Positions 1-8,636 of a stretch of 64,000 nucleotides of DNA are shown in pieces. The position numbers and the translations under genes were made by a program. This DNA comes from Bacteroidota bacterium (lineage in GTDB: Bacteria > Bacteroidota > Bacteroidia > Bacteroidales > Lentimicrobiaceae). The stretch's first letter is position 1, and each line of letters begins with the position of its first letter. Location: assembly GCA_009773455.1 (NCBI GenBank), contig WSXU01000006.1:62001-126000 (forward strand), in the 5' to 3' direction. A model generated the notes under the pieces. The model saw only the letters and a list, made by a program, of their open reading frames with translations, was not told the origin of the DNA and searched no databases.

Positions 1-1
1 T

Positions 2-1138
2 CCTGCAGGAGCTAACATCAAACGCATTGAGCGGGAGATAAGTGTTTCGGAACAGGAGTTCCTTGAATTACTGCACGGACTTAACCTTGCTAAATTAAAG
101 TTGCAGGATGCCGAACTTTCATCAAGTATCAAAGCGGTAGACCAGCCTTTCTTTCCACTTTCACCTAATCCTACAAAGAGAAAACTTCTGGTTATTGTTG
201 CTGCAGTTTTTGGTTTTATTATATTACTGGGAACCATTCTGGCCATGGAGTTTTTTGATAAAACACTGAAAAACCCGAGGAGGGCTTCCAAATTCCTTAA
301 GTTTAAGCTGGTTGGCATTTTCCCAAAAGTATTTCTTAAAACAGGAACCCTGAATTTTCCATTTGTTGCGAATCGCCTTTTAGAAATTCTTGTTCAGAAT
401 CTGGAACTGATTCCAAAAGTTACAATTAATCCCAATGAACCGCGAACCATAGTTTTCTTCAGCACCCTCAGCCGTGAAGGGAAATCAGTCCTGATGGGAA
501 ACATTGCCTTAAAACTCAAAAGTCTGGGTAAAAGGGTCCTGGTCCTGAACTACTCCGATGATACCCTTCTGCGTTCAGAAACATCCCTGGCTAGTCATAC
601 GGAAAGCCTCCCTGTCAATACCTCCAATGTCAAAATGAACAGGCATCCACTTTCATTTATAAGCAGGTTGTTGGGCTACAGCGATACAAGTGTAGATTAT
701 AATAGTCCTTTCCTAAGTGATCCTGAATCAATCCTTCACGAAGAAGAGTATATTTCTTATGATATTAATTCAGGTTATTACTCATCGGTCAGTTACAAGG
801 ATCTTATCCCGGCAGAAAAATTGAAAATCCCGGTACCGGATGTGGTGATGATTGAGATTCCGGATTTACTATCTTCGGCTTACCCTGCAGAACTCATCCG
901 ATCTGCGTCCGTTTCAATCCTGGTATGCAGGGCAAATCATCAATGGACAGAAGCTGATCAGGGGGCGTTGGAAGGATTTATGCAATGCACATCTTCCGAA
1001 CCACACTACCTTATCAATGGCGTTGATCTTCAGGCAGTGGAATCGGTTCTTGGTGATCTTCCGAAGAAACGGAGCTGGTTGAGGAGATTCTTTAAACGCC
1101 TTGTCCGTTTTCAGTTTTTTACAGGGTATCAACCTTAA
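2..1138 (+). CDS. Wzz/Wzc-like polysaccharide co-polymerase, C-terminal part (5' end outside window)
   Basis: The reading frame is open from base 2, so the gene begins upstream of the window and only its C-terminal ~378 codons are seen. The first ~40 residues resemble the end of a GNVR domain (a helical stretch with IERE and LLHGLNLAKL, then the PFFP proline motif). One transmembrane helix follows (VIVAAVFGFIILLGTILAM). The cytoplasmic part has a BY-kinase/MinD-like fold signature (FFSTLSREGKS), where kinases normally have a PGEGKS P-loop; here PG is replaced by SR. The Walker A' aspartates (usually DADxR) and the Walker B Asp (VVMIEIPDL) are also altered, and there is no C-terminal tyrosine cluster. 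I infer a chain-length/export co-polymerase with a pseudo-kinase domain. It sits 2 nt before the flippase gene, which fits a shared polysaccharide transcript. Confidence 0.8.
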   Translation, partial: PAGANIKRIEREISVSEQEFLELLHGLNLAKLKLQDAELSSSIKAVDQPFFPLSPNPTKRKLLVIVAAVFGFIILLGTILAMEFFDKTLKNPRRASKFLKFKLVGIFPKVFLKTGTLNFPFVANRLLEILVQNLELIPKVTINPNEPRTIVFFSTLSREGKSVLMGNIALKLKSLGKRVLVLNYSDDTLLRSETSLASHTESLPVNTSNVKMNRHPLSFISRLLGYSDTSVDYNSPFLSDPESILHEEEYISYDINSGYYSSVSYKDLIPAEKLKIPVPDVVMIEIPDLLSSAYPAELIRSASVSILVCRANHQWTEADQGALEGFMQCTSSEPHYLINGVDLQAVESVLGDLPKKRSWLRRFFKRLVRFQFFTGYQP

Positions 1139-1149
1139 ATTTGCTCCCT

Positions 1150-2517
1150 GTGAAAAAAACTGTTCATAAAATCATTCATGAGGCAAACTTCCTCTCCCTG
1201 TTGAGCAATATTACCAATGCCTTTTTTGGAATTGCCGGATTTGCCATTTTAACAAGAAGTTTCCCTATCGATATTTTCGGGCAGTGGGTGCTCTACATTA
1301 CAGCGGCGAACTTTATGGATATGTTCCGCTTTGGGATAACCAACACGGCAGTTGTGCGATACCTCTCGGGTGTGGATCATGATGAGAGAATCAGATTTAT
1401 CGGCTCAAACGGACTTATCGGACTTGTAGCAACCACCTGTATTGCTGTTCTGGTCTGGGCTTGTCAGTTGCTTTTCAGTGAGCCCATCAGTAATGCAGGA
1501 TATCAGCTATTCTTTGTCTGGTACCCATTGCTTGCATTTTTTACACTGCCTTTCAATACAGCGCTTGTCGTAATGCAGGCTGATCAGAAATTTGGAAAAT
1601 TACTCTGGATTAAAGCAGTAAACAGCGGTGGTTTTTTCCTGCTGCTGCTGATCAACTTTCTGTTTTTTAACATGACTTTGATGCAACTCATCTGGGTTCA
1701 GTTAGGGATTAATCTGCTGACTTCAGCCATTTGTGTTTTCAACGGATGGGACGGACTAAGGTACATGATGAAAGCAACCCGCAGAACGACAAGGGAATTA
1801 TTGAATTTCGGCAAGTACACGACTTTTACCATCATCGGTACTAACCTGCTGCGAAGTGCAGATACGCTGATCATCAGCCTGAGCCCGCTGGGAACAGCTG
1901 CTGTCGCATTGTATAGTATTCCTCTAAAACTTACTGAACTTCAGCAGATTCCTCTGCGTAGCTTTGCAGCGACAGCTTTTCCTAAATTATCAAAGGCAAG
2001 TATTCAGGGAAAGGTAGATGAAGTCAGGGAATTGTTCTATTCCTATTCCGGTGCAATGACTTACTTATTTATACTCATCAGTCTGGTTACTTTTATCTTT
2101 GCTGAACTCTTCGTTATGATCCTGGGAGGAAGTCAATATCTTGGCACAGACCCGGTTACAGGTTTCAATGCGACAACCATTGTCAGGATTTTCGCTTTCT
2201 ACGGTCTGCTTTTGCCCCTTGACCGGATGACTGGAATTGGTCTCGAGAGTGTTAATCGTCCTGACAGGAATCTGACTAAGGTAGGTTACATGGTACTTGC
2301 CAATGTAATAGGCGATTTGATTGCTGTATTTATTTTCAAATCATTGGCAATCATTGCAATAGCTTCAATCGTTTTTACAGCAATTGGTGTCTGGATTGGA
2401 TATTATTTCCTGGATAAGGAATTGTCGCTTTCACATAGGAAAGTATTCTCATCAGGATTAGATTTTTACAGAACCATGTATTTGAAATTCAGAAATACCA
2501 AATTGCTTCGGAATTAA
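1150..2517 (+). CDS. Wzx-type polysaccharide flippase (MATE/MVF-like membrane protein)
   Basis: About 456 residues with roughly 12 hydrophobic helices and an N-terminal signature (LSNITNAFFGIAGFAILTR) typical of the polysaccharide biosynthesis/Wzx transporter family, which flips undecaprenyl-linked repeat units across the inner membrane. No ATG lies near the start. TTG at 1141 or GTG at 1150 are the candidates, and GTG at 1150 (VKKTVHK...) gives a natural positively charged N-terminus. The gene follows the co-polymerase stop almost directly and precedes the polymerase-like gene, the usual Wzz-Wzx-Wzy company. The family is clear from topology and context; the substrate is not known. Confidence 0.85.
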   Translation: MKKTVHKIIHEANFLSLLSNITNAFFGIAGFAILTRSFPIDIFGQWVLYITAANFMDMFRFGITNTAVVRYLSGVDHDERIRFIGSNGLIGLVATTCIAVLVWACQLLFSEPISNAGYQLFFVWYPLLAFFTLPFNTALVVMQADQKFGKLLWIKAVNSGGFFLLLLINFLFFNMTLMQLIWVQLGINLLTSAICVFNGWDGLRYMMKATRRTTRELLNFGKYTTFTIIGTNLLRSADTLIISLSPLGTAAVALYSIPLKLTELQQIPLRSFAATAFPKLSKASIQGKVDEVRELFYSYSGAMTYLFILISLVTFIFAELFVMILGGSQYLGTDPVTGFNATTIVRIFAFYGLLLPLDRMTGIGLESVNRPDRNLTKVGYMVLANVIGDLIAVFIFKSLAIIAIASIVFTAIGVWIGYYFLDKELSLSHRKVFSSGLDFYRTMYLKFRNTKLLRN

Positions 2518-2565
2518 TCGTATTTTCAGGATTGGAAAAAGCAAAGGGATCTGAGGTAAAATAGT

Positions 2566-4059
2566 ATGCTCAAGGAAGAAAATCCATTTGAATCTAAATC
2601 AGGATCTGTTAAACTTGGGTCTCCCATGTTTTACATACCCTTTTTTATTGTTTGCCTGGTTGCTGCCATGATCATTGTTAAAGGCGGGCTGGTTGCCGGG
2701 ATGGGTCTGATCGTTTTGCCGTTCCTGTTTTTTTATCTCAACCTTTTATTCCGGAAACCGGTTGTTGGTATATTCACGGTCGCTATTTTAGGATATTTAA
2801 TACTAGGTGTACTGCGCTATGCTGAGGTTCCAATGATAGGCACTTCTATCGATTCAATCCTTGTTTTAACTCTCCTTGCCTTGTTTTTTCAGAATTTTCA
2901 TAAGGGGATGGATTGGAGTCCGGCGAAAAAAGATGTTACCTTGCTTGCAGCTATTTGGCTTGGTTATGGCGTCCTGAGCGCAGCCAATCCCGAAATCAGA
3001 AATTATTCTGTCTGGCTTTCCAGTTTGCGCACTGTTTCAGCATATATGCTGTTTGTTATTGTAGTGACTTTACTTTTGATCAATACGAACAAACGATTCT
3101 ACACATTTCTGTATATATGGGGTATCTTCTCTATATTGGCAACATTGAAGGGCATGTACCAGGTTTTTTTCGGAGTTGACGCCTGGGAGAAAGCCTGGCT
3201 TGACAGTGGTGCCTATACCACGCACCTGATATTTGGCAAACTCCGTGTTTTCTCTTTTATGAGTGATGCTGGTCAGTTCGGAGCTAACCAGGCTTACACC
3301 GGAGTCGTATTTCTTATCCTTTCTGTGGGACAAAAAGATACATTCAAAAGAATATTTTTTCTTATTGTGGGACTCCTGGGCATTTATGGAATGTTTATTT
3401 CCGGAACCAGAGGAGCCATAAGTGTACCTCTTGCCGGGTTTGTACTCTATTTTATTCTCAAAAAGAATAAAGCTGTTATGATCTCTGGTTTTATCTTTCT
3501 TGCAGTTGTATTTGTATTTTTTAAATACACGACCATCGGTCAGGATAACCAGCAAATCAGGCGTATGCGCACTGCTTTCGACCCAAATGATGCTTCATTA
3601 CAGACCAGACTGGCCAATCAGAGAACCCTGTCAGTGTATCTTTCAACCAGACCATTCGGAGGTGGTCTGGGTCATGCCGGAAAAAAAGTAAAAAAAATAC
3701 TTCCTAATACGGTCCTGGCTAATATAGCGACCGATAGCTGGTATGTTATGATCTGGGCAGAACAGGGTGTGGTTGGCCTGGTCCTTCATCTGATCATTCT
3801 TTTCTATATCATTATCAAAGCGTCTTACCTGATAATGTACAGGATCAGGGATCCGATTCTTAAAAACAATATGTCAGCCCTGGCTGCCGGGATGCTTGGC
3901 ATTATGGTTGCTTCGTATGGAAATGCTGTATTGGGTCAGGTACCTACCAGTATCATGATTTATGTTTCTATGGCCCTTATGCTGGACCCGATGAGGTTTG
4001 AACCAGATGTTAAAATACCGGAACTTCCGGCTGTATTAACCGAAGCAGGAGGGAAGTGA
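2566..4059 (+). CDS. O-antigen ligase/polymerase-like membrane protein (Wzy/WaaL family)
   Basis: 497 residues with about 11-12 membrane spans. A long periplasmic loop (about residues 320-390) is followed by a segment resembling the Wzy_C signature (TDSWYVMIWAEQGVVGLVLH). Such proteins polymerise or ligate lipid-linked glycan units at the periplasmic face of the inner membrane. Conserved Arg residues (e.g. GTRGA near residue 285) fit the family. It starts 48 nt after the flippase stop on the same strand and ends 26 nt from the convergent GT8 gene. Polymerase and ligase cannot be separated by sequence inspection; the flippase context favours Wzy. Confidence 0.82.
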   Translation: MLKEENPFESKSGSVKLGSPMFYIPFFIVCLVAAMIIVKGGLVAGMGLIVLPFLFFYLNLLFRKPVVGIFTVAILGYLILGVLRYAEVPMIGTSIDSILVLTLLALFFQNFHKGMDWSPAKKDVTLLAAIWLGYGVLSAANPEIRNYSVWLSSLRTVSAYMLFVIVVTLLLINTNKRFYTFLYIWGIFSILATLKGMYQVFFGVDAWEKAWLDSGAYTTHLIFGKLRVFSFMSDAGQFGANQAYTGVVFLILSVGQKDTFKRIFFLIVGLLGIYGMFISGTRGAISVPLAGFVLYFILKKNKAVMISGFIFLAVVFVFFKYTTIGQDNQQIRRMRTAFDPNDASLQTRLANQRTLSVYLSTRPFGGGLGHAGKKVKKILPNTVLANIATDSWYVMIWAEQGVVGLVLHLIILFYIIIKASYLIMYRIRDPILKNNMSALAAGMLGIMVASYGNAVLGQVPTSIMIYVSMALMLDPMRFEPDVKIPELPAVLTEAGGK

Positions 4060-4085
4060 TGCTAATTAATGATAAATATTAATAA

Positions 4086-5015
4086 TCAGGCCTTCTGACT
4101 TCCGGGTACTAAGCCTGTAAGTTTCGATATAATCCGGTAAGCCTTTTTAAATAATTTGTTCTGAAGTTTTTTGAATAATCTGATATGGTTCCCGATTGGT
4201 TTAAAATCAGCCCAGGGAGTTAATTTGAGATAACCAAAAAACTCATCCTTGTATTTCTGAATATAATTATACGATGTGAAAATTGGTTTAATCCCTATAA
4301 AATGAATAAGATAGGGGTCTTCCCGTTCAATCATTGAATAACTGTTCCATCCCGGATCGAGCTCAAGCCACTGGTTTGCAAAAACCACATTCAGTCCATA
4401 CTGATCAGGGAAATTGGCAAACCGGGTATTCACAGAAATGCATTCAATGATCTTTTTTGTAATTCCTGCTTCAATCCATTTTTTGCAATCAATCAGTAAG
4501 AGTCCGCTGTTGTAGTATTTGGTTTCTGGTTCAATGCCCAGTTCCTTATAATTGGCAATCCCTCCCCAGGAGCAGCTCACTACTTCCGACCTGTCAGGAA
4601 CACCACCGATCATCTTATCACCCAGATCAGTCTTCCATAGGTCAGCAATGTCTTTTCTGACAATCATATCAACATCAAGGTATATCACCTTTTCGATGTC
4701 GGCAGGTATAAAATATGGAAAAAAAAGCCGGATGTAAACAATCAGCGGAAAAGAGGAGCCGTCAAGGGGCAGACTTGATTTATCCTTAATGATATCCCGC
4801 ATATCCACCCAGAAAAATGAAATCCTTTCCGGATCGGCACACAGGGCAAGATTGCGTTTGTTTTTCTCCGTCAGTTTGTCACCAACGATATAGAAATCAA
4901 TGTGTTCATCTGAATGATGATTGACATCGATGGATTTAATCAATGCAGCCAGCAAGACAGAGAAATGGTTATCGCAGACTGTGAAAATGGTTATGTTGGC
5001 TGGCTTGTTATTCAT
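4086..5015 (-). CDS. Glycosyltransferase family 8 (LPS glucosyl/galactosyltransferase-like)
   Basis: About 309 residues. The N-terminus (ITIFTVCDNHFSVLLAALI) and the metal-binding DxD motif in VIYLDVDMIV are the marks of GT8 retaining transferases that use UDP-Glc or UDP-Gal. Further GT8 features are YYNSGLLLIDCKKW and FPDQYGLNVVF. I take the ATG at 5015 (MNNKPANITIF) rather than the one at 5045, because it gives an 8-base overlap with the upstream GT2 stop (5008), a normal translational coupling. It is the last gene of the reverse-strand GT2-GT8 pair and converges on the polymerase-like gene. It probably adds a hexose to the surface glycan; the acceptor is unknown. Confidence 0.85.
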   Translation of the reverse strand: MNNKPANITIFTVCDNHFSVLLAALIKSIDVNHHSDEHIDFYIVGDKLTEKNKRNLALCADPERISFFWVDMRDIIKDKSSLPLDGSSFPLIVYIRLFFPYFIPADIEKVIYLDVDMIVRKDIADLWKTDLGDKMIGGVPDRSEVVSCSWGGIANYKELGIEPETKYYNSGLLLIDCKKWIEAGITKKIIECISVNTRFANFPDQYGLNVVFANQWLELDPGWNSYSMIEREDPYLIHFIGIKPIFTSYNYIQKYKDEFFGYLKLTPWADFKPIGNHIRLFKKLQNKLFKKAYRIISKLTGLVPGSQKA

Positions 5016-5811
5016 TTGATCCGGTTTTAAGAAAAAGGTATTCATACCTGAATTTTATATTCCGGTAAACTGACCTGATGATTGAAATAATAAAGTTTTC
5101 AGATGCCTGAAACTGCATCCTGAGTTTTTTTCTTTTTACCTGACTGGGTTCCTGAACACTGTTCTCCTGTATGAAAATTTCCCTGTAATCATTGTGGATC
5201 ACGGCTCTGCCTTTATTCTGGAGAAATGCAATCACCATCATAAACTCGGCCCTGTCTGACTTGATTCCTTCTTTATATTCGCCGAATTTCTCAATGAAGG
5301 AACTCCTTCTTAAATGGGGGTGGTCGCTGTAACAATTAAACTGGTAGGCATTCGGTTTCCAGAAATTAAACTGCATTTCTGAGAAACCATATGCAACAGG
5401 CTTCAGAAAAGGATACTTCCGGTAGGCATAGAAACGAACGAGATCCAGGTTGGCATCCTCTTTTATCATGGATAAACCATCCGTTAATCTCTGACCAAAA
5501 ACCGGAGTCGGGATAAAATCCTCCTGAACGTAAAGAGTATAAGGTGACTTAACAGCATGCTGACCCTTGTTGATATTATTCGCCAGACCTTTGTTCTTTT
5601 CGGCCAGGACAGGTGTGATACCATACCGGTCTTTGAACAACAGTAGATTTTTTATGTGCTCAGGTTTGCTGCAGTCATCTGAAACTACAATTTCGTTAAA
5701 ACTGATCTTCAGTTCTTCAAATGACTTCAATAACCGCTCAAGGGATAAACTTCTGTTATAGTGTGTTATAAGCAGTGTTATCTCTCCAAAATGTTTTGAT
5801 TCAGAAACCAT
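5008..5811 (-). CDS. Glycosyltransferase family 2
   Basis: 267 residues with a GT-A fold start (ITLLITHYNRSLSLERLL, then IVVSDDCSKPEH), the nucleotide-sugar binding pattern of GT2 inverting transferases. The acceptor region has the tract YVQEDFIPT in place of the usual DxD. No membrane segment is evident, so it should act at the cytoplasmic face on lipid-linked sugars. It overlaps the GT8 gene by 8 bases and is separated from the upstream acyltransferase by ~210 bases. Donor and acceptor cannot be predicted. Confidence 0.82.
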   Translation of the reverse strand: MVSESKHFGEITLLITHYNRSLSLERLLKSFEELKISFNEIVVSDDCSKPEHIKNLLLFKDRYGITPVLAEKNKGLANNINKGQHAVKSPYTLYVQEDFIPTPVFGQRLTDGLSMIKEDANLDLVRFYAYRKYPFLKPVAYGFSEMQFNFWKPNAYQFNCYSDHPHLRRSSFIEKFGEYKEGIKSDRAEFMMVIAFLQNKGRAVIHNDYREIFIQENSVQEPSQVKRKKLRMQFQASENFIISIIRSVYRNIKFRYEYLFLKTGSNE

Positions 5812-6020
5812 AAATCAGCCCCGTGAATTGTTGTTTAAATTTAAATGTTCCCTTTCTGATTAAAACGTCAGAACATGGGATACGGCTTCGTTTTGATTCG
5901 TTGTAAATGGAGTGCCGTATAGATTAATTCCGTTTTTCAGATGAAAGTAATGCCTGTTTTTCAAATTATTGGTTCAGAGTCTGTTTTTCTCAAGCCTCAT
6001 TCAGATTCAAATCATTAATT

Positions 6021-7259
6021 TCAGGATGTTACCTTTTCCTGCTCATTTCTGCTGCTTTTGATAACTTCATATTTCCCTTTTAATCTGAGGAAATAATCTT
6101 CAACATACTTATAGGATAAACCTGACAGAACAAGGGTTGCTATCATTGATCCCAAATAAAGTAAAATGTTGAAAAGCACTGTATTTCCCGAAAAGTTGGT
6201 ATAATAAATTAAAAGGTTCAGGACAGAAATGATGCAGATGTTATGAAACAGGTAGATTCCATAGGAAATATTGCCCAGGTAATTAAATGCCCTGTTCTCC
6301 AGTTTGACCGGAAATTTTTCATTGGTTGAAATATTCATCATAATCACGGCTGCTATTACCCCTTCAACGAAAGTGTGGCCGTAAAAGTCAACTTTGATAA
6401 AGAACAGGTAAACATATAGGATAATAACAAGACCAATCACTATGGGATGATACATAAAATCCAGCACTTTTCTTACGTTATTGATCAGCAAATAAGCGCA
6501 GAGCGCACCTATAGCCAGTTGATCAACAGCGAAGATTTCCCACCATTTTATTAAAGTTACAAGCCTTTGTGGAGTTAATATGGTATTGGGAAACAGCGAA
6601 TAATTCTCCAGATACACCTTCATAAGTATTTCCATTGTAACCTTAAAGATGATAAAAACAATTACAAAACGGAGAAAATGATTTTTAAAAAACCGGGTCA
6701 GAAAAGGCCATACCATATAAAATTGTTCCTGGACAGCAATTGACCATAACTGGGTCACACCGAGAATGGGTTCAAAGATAAAACGTGCAAAATTGGCCAG
6801 CATCAGAACCACAACAGCGAATTTAACCCAGTATCCATCAAACAGCTGCGAATTGAACGATGTTCCGTCAGAATGAAGGATGTTCGTATATAAAGGCAGA
6901 ATCAAAAATGCAAATAAAACAACGAGTATATAAACCGGCCATACCCTGAGTGCTCGTCTGGTATGGAATTTCCTCAGATTAAGTGTCCCGGTTTTCCTGA
7001 TTTCTGCCAGAAAAAGGTAAGTAATCAGAAATCCGGATAAAACGAAAAAGATGATTCTTCCCTTATGTCCGATATTATCGCAAAACATTGTTTGCCATAT
7101 GTTTGGATAACGGTTACTGACTGGATCATTGATCCAGAATTTTGTTTGTTCGATATGATGAAGGATAACTGAGAACGCCGCGAAAAAACGGATTCCGTTC
7201 ATGCCGGGAAAATACACCTTCCCGGGTTTCTGACGTGTATCTGCAATTTTTGCTTCCAT
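6021..7259 (-). CDS. Acyltransferase family 3 membrane protein (OafA/YrhL-like)
   Basis: 412 residues with about 10 transmembrane helices. The N-terminal motif GMNGIRFFAAFSVILHH carries the conserved Arg and the catalytic-type His of acyltransferase-3 proteins, and FFVLSGFLITYLFL is the second family signature. Such enzymes move acetyl (or other acyl) groups across the inner membrane onto O-antigen, capsule or peptidoglycan sugars. It has no fused SGNH domain. Located among glycosyltransferase genes, it most likely O-acetylates the surface polysaccharide made by this locus. It is transcribed divergently from the forward operon that begins at 7723. Confidence 0.9.
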   Translation of the reverse strand: MEAKIADTRQKPGKVYFPGMNGIRFFAAFSVILHHIEQTKFWINDPVSNRYPNIWQTMFCDNIGHKGRIIFFVLSGFLITYLFLAEIRKTGTLNLRKFHTRRALRVWPVYILVVLFAFLILPLYTNILHSDGTSFNSQLFDGYWVKFAVVVLMLANFARFIFEPILGVTQLWSIAVQEQFYMVWPFLTRFFKNHFLRFVIVFIIFKVTMEILMKVYLENYSLFPNTILTPQRLVTLIKWWEIFAVDQLAIGALCAYLLINNVRKVLDFMYHPIVIGLVIILYVYLFFIKVDFYGHTFVEGVIAAVIMMNISTNEKFPVKLENRAFNYLGNISYGIYLFHNICIISVLNLLIYYTNFSGNTVLFNILLYLGSMIATLVLSGLSYKYVEDYFLRLKGKYEVIKSSRNEQEKVTS

Positions 7260-7722
7260 GTGGGAAATATTTTCCTGAAATAAATTTACAAATGCTTAAT
7301 TGTCTGCATCCTGTTAATGATTGGATTTCTGTCAACCTGATATATCCCGTTCAGATTCCTTATATAAATATTAAAAAACACCATTTGTAATCCGGCCATG
7401 GGTTCTTACCAAAACTTATACAGCAAAAAGCCCAGAATTACAGGGTTGTTGAATTATTATGACCGTGAATTTCTCCTGAGATAAACGATAAAGTTCAAAA
7501 TCTTCTTTGACTCAGATTAATTCGGTCATCCCGGCCTTCTGCAGAACTTACAGAGGTTACTTTTAGTGATTTTAGGAATAAAAATATATGCTTACAAACT
7601 TGAAGCGAAACATTTACTTTTTATATATGAGCTTAGGTTCATAACCTGGTCTGTGTAAAAAGTCTTGATAATGAGGGTAGTGGTGCAATTGAGCATCTTG
7701 CTCCCTGGCAAAAAAAAATAAT
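7260..7722. other. 463-base AT-rich divergent intergenic region
   Basis: This gap separates the reverse acyltransferase from the forward six-gene glycan operon and so should hold both promoters. I see AT-rich tracts with imperfect -7-like boxes (for example around 7613-7627 on the plus strand) and a small 5-bp inverted repeat near 7635 (AGGTT/AACCT), but no clear gene, no tRNA and no strong terminator. Confidence 0.4.
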
Positions 7723-8634
7723 ATGGATCACCCATTGGTTTCAATTATTACGGTTAACTACGATCACCCTGAGGTGACCTGTGCTTTGCTGTATTCACTA
7801 AGAAAGGTCACCTATCCGGAGATTGAAATTATAGTTGTCGACAATGCCTCTCCCAATGATGATCCCGCAATAATATATCAATCCTATCCGGAAGTAGTAT
7901 TTATTCAGAGTGAGAAGAACCTTGGGTTTGCGAATGGGAATAATCTGGGTATCAGTGTTGCCAAAGGTGATTATATTCTCCTGTTAAATAATGATACTGA
8001 GGTTGAACCTGGATTTATAGAGCCTTTGGTCAGGAAACTGCAGTCAGATCCTGGTATCGGCATGGTAAGCCCGAAAATAAGGTTCTATTATGCACCTGAT
8101 ACGATTCAATATGCAGGATATACCGGATATACGCCGCTTACACTTAGACAATTTCTGATTGGGCTGAATGAAGTTGATACCGGACAATATGATCAATGCA
8201 TTGAAACCTTCTCAATCCACGGTGCAGCTGTGATGGTTCCGGTTGCTGTTATTAAGGAGGTAGGGCTTATGGCTGAAATGTACTTTCTATATTATGAAGA
8301 GCATGATTGGTCTGAAAGGATAAAAAGGGCCGGATACAAGGTATTTTATGTTCCTGAATCCCTGGTTTTTCACAAAGAATCCATGTCAACAGGGAAGCAA
8401 AGTCCGTTGAAAACCTATTACATAACCAGAAACAGGTTTTTGTTTGCCAGACGGAATATCCGAGGATTAAAACGGATGATTACCCTCTTGTATTTGTCAT
8501 TCTTTGCTTTCCCTAAGGGAGTAATCGCATTTCTGTTTGACAAACGTCCTGATCTGGCTATGGCAACAATGAAAGCATATTTCTGGAATTTTATTCACTT
8601 TTCTGATATACGCAGAAATCAACTACTCAAATAG
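7723..8634 (+). CDS. Glycosyltransferase family 2 (rhamnosyltransferase WbbL-like)
   Basis: 303 residues. The GT-A motifs are complete: VSIITVNYDHPEVT at the N-terminus, IVVDNASPND, the NLGFANGNNLG loop, and LLLNNDTEVEP, which carries the DxD equivalent. The FLYYEEHDWSERIKRAGY segment is typical of the WbbL/rhamnosyltransferase-like branch. Near the C-terminus a hydrophobic patch (LLYLSFFAFPKGVIAFLF) suggests membrane association. It is the first gene of a tight forward operon and ends 2 nt before the asparagine-synthetase-like gene. The sugar donor is not established by sequence; dTDP-rhamnose is a common one for this branch. Confidence 0.87.
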   Translation: MDHPLVSIITVNYDHPEVTCALLYSLRKVTYPEIEIIVVDNASPNDDPAIIYQSYPEVVFIQSEKNLGFANGNNLGISVAKGDYILLLNNDTEVEPGFIEPLVRKLQSDPGIGMVSPKIRFYYAPDTIQYAGYTGYTPLTLRQFLIGLNEVDTGQYDQCIETFSIHGAAVMVPVAVIKEVGLMAEMYFLYYEEHDWSERIKRAGYKVFYVPESLVFHKESMSTGKQSPLKTYYITRNRFLFARRNIRGLKRMITLLYLSFFAFPKGVIAFLFDKRPDLAMATMKAYFWNFIHFSDIRRNQLLK

Positions 8635-8636
8635 CA

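Noticed and set aside
7260-7722. Possible small gene or RNA in the divergent spacer
   Set aside because: No frame of useful length, no tRNA or riboswitch pattern, only AT-rich promoter-like sequence.
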